Assembly (NCBI GenBank): GCA_023386045.1
Contig: JAEWKK010000016.1
Location: 107,849-171,848, forward strand
Origin: Bacteroidota bacterium
GTDB taxonomy: Bacteria > Bacteroidota > Bacteroidia > Chitinophagales > Chitinophagaceae
DNA length: 64,000 bases
Direction: 5' to 3'
How positions within the stretch are numbered: position 1 is the stretch's first letter; the number at the start of each line of letters is the position of its first letter. Below, piece by piece: positions 62,699 through 64,000 of this stretch. The notes under the pieces were generated by a model. The model was not told where the DNA came from and searched no databases. It was given only the letters and a program-made list of their open reading frames with translations. A program made the translations under genes and the position numbers.

Positions 62699-63910
62699 TT
62701 AACCAGAGAATAGTTGAAGTTGACTTTGATTTTCGTAAGTGGGCATCACTATTTTGGCTTTTTCAGGATTATTTAAAAATCTCTTTAGGTCCGTATAGTT
62801 CATCAGGTGTAAGCGAATCAGTGTTGACAAATGGGAGAATGCCCAATTGCGTTTAATGCCTCTGGTGGCTGCTTTAAGCAACAGATCTGCAATCAGGGTA
62901 CACCATATTTGGATTTGAATGGCATTTTGATTATCTCCTATAAAATATTGCAGGGGCATGTTTTGCTTCAATCTTTTAAACAACAACTCAATCTGCCATC
63001 TTTGTTTATAAATCGCAGCTACGGTGCTGGCTTTTACCCGATTGTTATTGGTTATAAATTGAAAAAGCCTTTTGTTGACCTGATCATAAAAGGTGATTCT
63101 TCGGCATTGGACTTTAATGATATGTTTGTCAGGGTGTCCCATTACTACTTGTTCATCTTTTCTTACCCCCATGATGTTCTCTGCTTCACTGACTGAAGAG
63201 GATTGAATGACCCTTATAGCAGTATTATAGCGCGGTCTTGTGATCCAGGAGACACCATTTTTATTCAAATCATTGTAATACCTGTAACTATGATAACCTT
63301 TATCAAAGACAGCATAAGAGCCTTTGGGAAGCTGAATTTGACGGGCAATGACCTTGTCATCCGTTGTTCCGGCGGTAATCCTGACAAAACAAGGCACATC
63401 ATGATCAGACTGGACAGCCATGTGAACCTTTAAACCTCCTTTCTTTTTGCCATGAACAGGCTTAGGCCCTACTCCCTTGTATATACTGGTAAACAGACTA
63501 ATGGTGGTAGAATCAATAATAAAAAGCTTTTTAAAAACCCCACCTTTCAAACAGCTGTCCGGTAAACCAGTGTTCAGTCGCCTGTACAACATCAGGTAAA
63601 TATTTTCAAAAACTGCAGCGTCTCTGCGTTTATTAGCATCCGAAAAGGTACTCTTCCTGGTAAAATGTCTGAGGCTAAGACTTTGGAGCCTGCCTTCGCA
63701 AGCGCTCATCCCTGTAGTGACTTCGCGAAGTGATGTACAGTGCTGATAAGAACAATAAAGCATGGTAATCAAGTGATGCCAGGTGTCAAACTTCTTACAA
63801 TACCTGTTAGAAGCATGCTGTTTTGCTATCCGCTCAACTTCTCCTTTAGGAACCAGTTTAATTAACTGAGAAAAAATCGGCTGTCCGGTAAAAAAAGTAC
63901 TTTTGTTCAC
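62699..63910 (-). CDS. IS4-family DDE transposase
   Basis: A 403-aa transposase starting at a GTG at 63910. The catalytic residues are in FIIDSTTISLF (first Asp), AVFDKGYHSYRYY (second Asp) and YKQRWQIELLFKRLK, the Y-(2)-R-(3)-E-(6)-K signature of IS4 enzymes with the catalytic Glu. An N-terminal region rich in His and Cys (WHHLITMLYCSYQHCTSL) is typical of this group. The frame is intact, so the element may be active. Confidence 0.95.
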   Translation of the reverse strand: MNKSTFFTGQPIFSQLIKLVPKGEVERIAKQHASNRYCKKFDTWHHLITMLYCSYQHCTSLREVTTGMSACEGRLQSLSLRHFTRKSTFSDANKRRDAAVFENIYLMLYRRLNTGLPDSCLKGGVFKKLFIIDSTTISLFTSIYKGVGPKPVHGKKKGGLKVHMAVQSDHDVPCFVRITAGTTDDKVIARQIQLPKGSYAVFDKGYHSYRYYNDLNKNGVSWITRPRYNTAIRVIQSSSVSEAENIMGVRKDEQVVMGHPDKHIIKVQCRRITFYDQVNKRLFQFITNNNRVKASTVAAIYKQRWQIELLFKRLKQNMPLQYFIGDNQNAIQIQIWCTLIADLLLKAATRGIKRNWAFSHLSTLIRLHLMNYTDLKRFLNNPEKAKIVMPTYENQSQLQLFSG

Positions 63911-63950
63911 GTTATTAATTTGTTGGGTGGTACTAACAAAACTAATAACA

Positions 63951-63975
63951 AAAGAGGCCTTCGGGCCTCTCTTTA
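63951..63975. terminator. Hairpin upstream of the transposase, inside the IS
   Basis: AGAGGCC (63953-63959) and GGCCTCT (63964-63970) form a 7-bp stem with a TTCG loop. On the minus strand it is followed by TTTTGTTATT, so it could block outside transcripts from reading into the transposase gene, as in other IS elements. Confidence 0.75.
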
Positions 63976-63981
63976 TATCTG

Positions 63982-64000
63982 TTTACCGGACAGTAGTGAT
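63982..64000 (-). repeat. Right terminal inverted repeat of the IS
   Basis: Reads TTTACCGGACAGTAGTGAT on the plus strand and matches the left end at 18 of 19 positions in inverted orientation. Confidence 0.9.

Larger units (their letters stand above)
62599..64000 (-). mobile_element. IS4-family insertion sequence, about 1.4 kb
   Basis: The left terminal repeat ATCACTGCTGTCCGGTAAA (62599-62617) and the right end (63982-64000, which reads ATCACTACTGTCCGGTAAA on the minus strand) match at 18 of 19 positions. They bound one transposase gene. The right repeat ends on the last base of the window, so the target-site duplication cannot be checked and the element could extend slightly further. Confidence 0.9.

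Overview
The window looks like chromosomal DNA of a Bacteroidota bacterium, most likely of the family Chitinophagaceae. The evidence is: secreted proteins ending in type IX secretion (T9SS) sorting domains of both the A and the B type; a fused SecDF; families largely confined to this phylum (DUF4270, GSCFA, the long form of NusB, lepB with a long insert, and a GT5-only 'glycogen synthase' next to panCD); an isocitrate dehydrogenase of the eukaryote-like type; and recurrent TAnnTTTG -7 promoter boxes upstream of genes. Almost everything is core housekeeping DNA. The only clear mobile element is an IS at the right edge, and there is no obvious defence island, prophage or CRISPR array. No tRNA or rRNA gene was recognised.

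Layout. 1-0.5 kb is the tail of an EF-G paralogue. 0.6-7.1 kb has small hypothetical genes and then a leftward block: M48 lipoprotein, plsY, prmA, pnp, rpsO. 7.3-11 kb has miaE and a leftward operon of a membrane protein, rlmB, HMG-CoA lyase and a GSCFA protein. 11-20.2 kb has metK, DUF4270 and the GT5 protein (leftward), then panC, panD, a UPF0104 membrane protein and a polyphosphate module ppk1-ppx (rightward). 20.2-29.4 kb has a Crp/Fnr regulator, icd, outer-membrane beta-barrel proteins, a 1146-residue T9SS beta-helix/Ig protein, a frameshifted porin-like gene and a candidate structured RNA. 29.4-44 kb has groSL, a T9SS type-B protein, nusB, a DUF1573 lipoprotein, yajC, coaE, an aminotransferase, a serine hydrolase, secDF, a second M48 lipoprotein, and a small membrane protein altered by a 17-bp duplication. 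44-54 kb has a secreted M12-type metalloprotease, DUF2141, a triple-rhodanese protein, a penicillin acylase-like enzyme and a helical-repeat protein. 54-62.3 kb has pfkA, pyk, cdd, lepB, a MerR/B12 regulator and a sigma-54-type response regulator. 62.6-64 kb is an IS4-family element whose right inverted repeat ends on the last base of the window.

How the parts connect. SecDF, YajC and signal peptidase I are general export functions that feed the secreted and outer-membrane proteins encoded here; the T9SS clients cross the inner membrane by Sec first. panC, panD and coaE lie on the coenzyme A pathway. ppk1 and ppx make and degrade polyphosphate. pfkA and pyk are the paired committed steps of glycolysis.

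The most useful new observations are a 17-bp tandem duplication that shifts the frame of a membrane protein and pushes its ORF through a terminator; a porin-like gene interrupted exactly at a T6 slippery heptamer; an unannotated RNA-like locus with its own promoter and terminator at about 28.02-28.17 kb, and a weaker one upstream of pfkA; a MerR regulator with the Wx9EH motif of B12 photoreceptors; a sigma-54 activator lacking both GAFTGA and the DNA-binding domain; and a 12-mer found four times within the IS. I found no gene cluster that amounts to a new multi-gene system.
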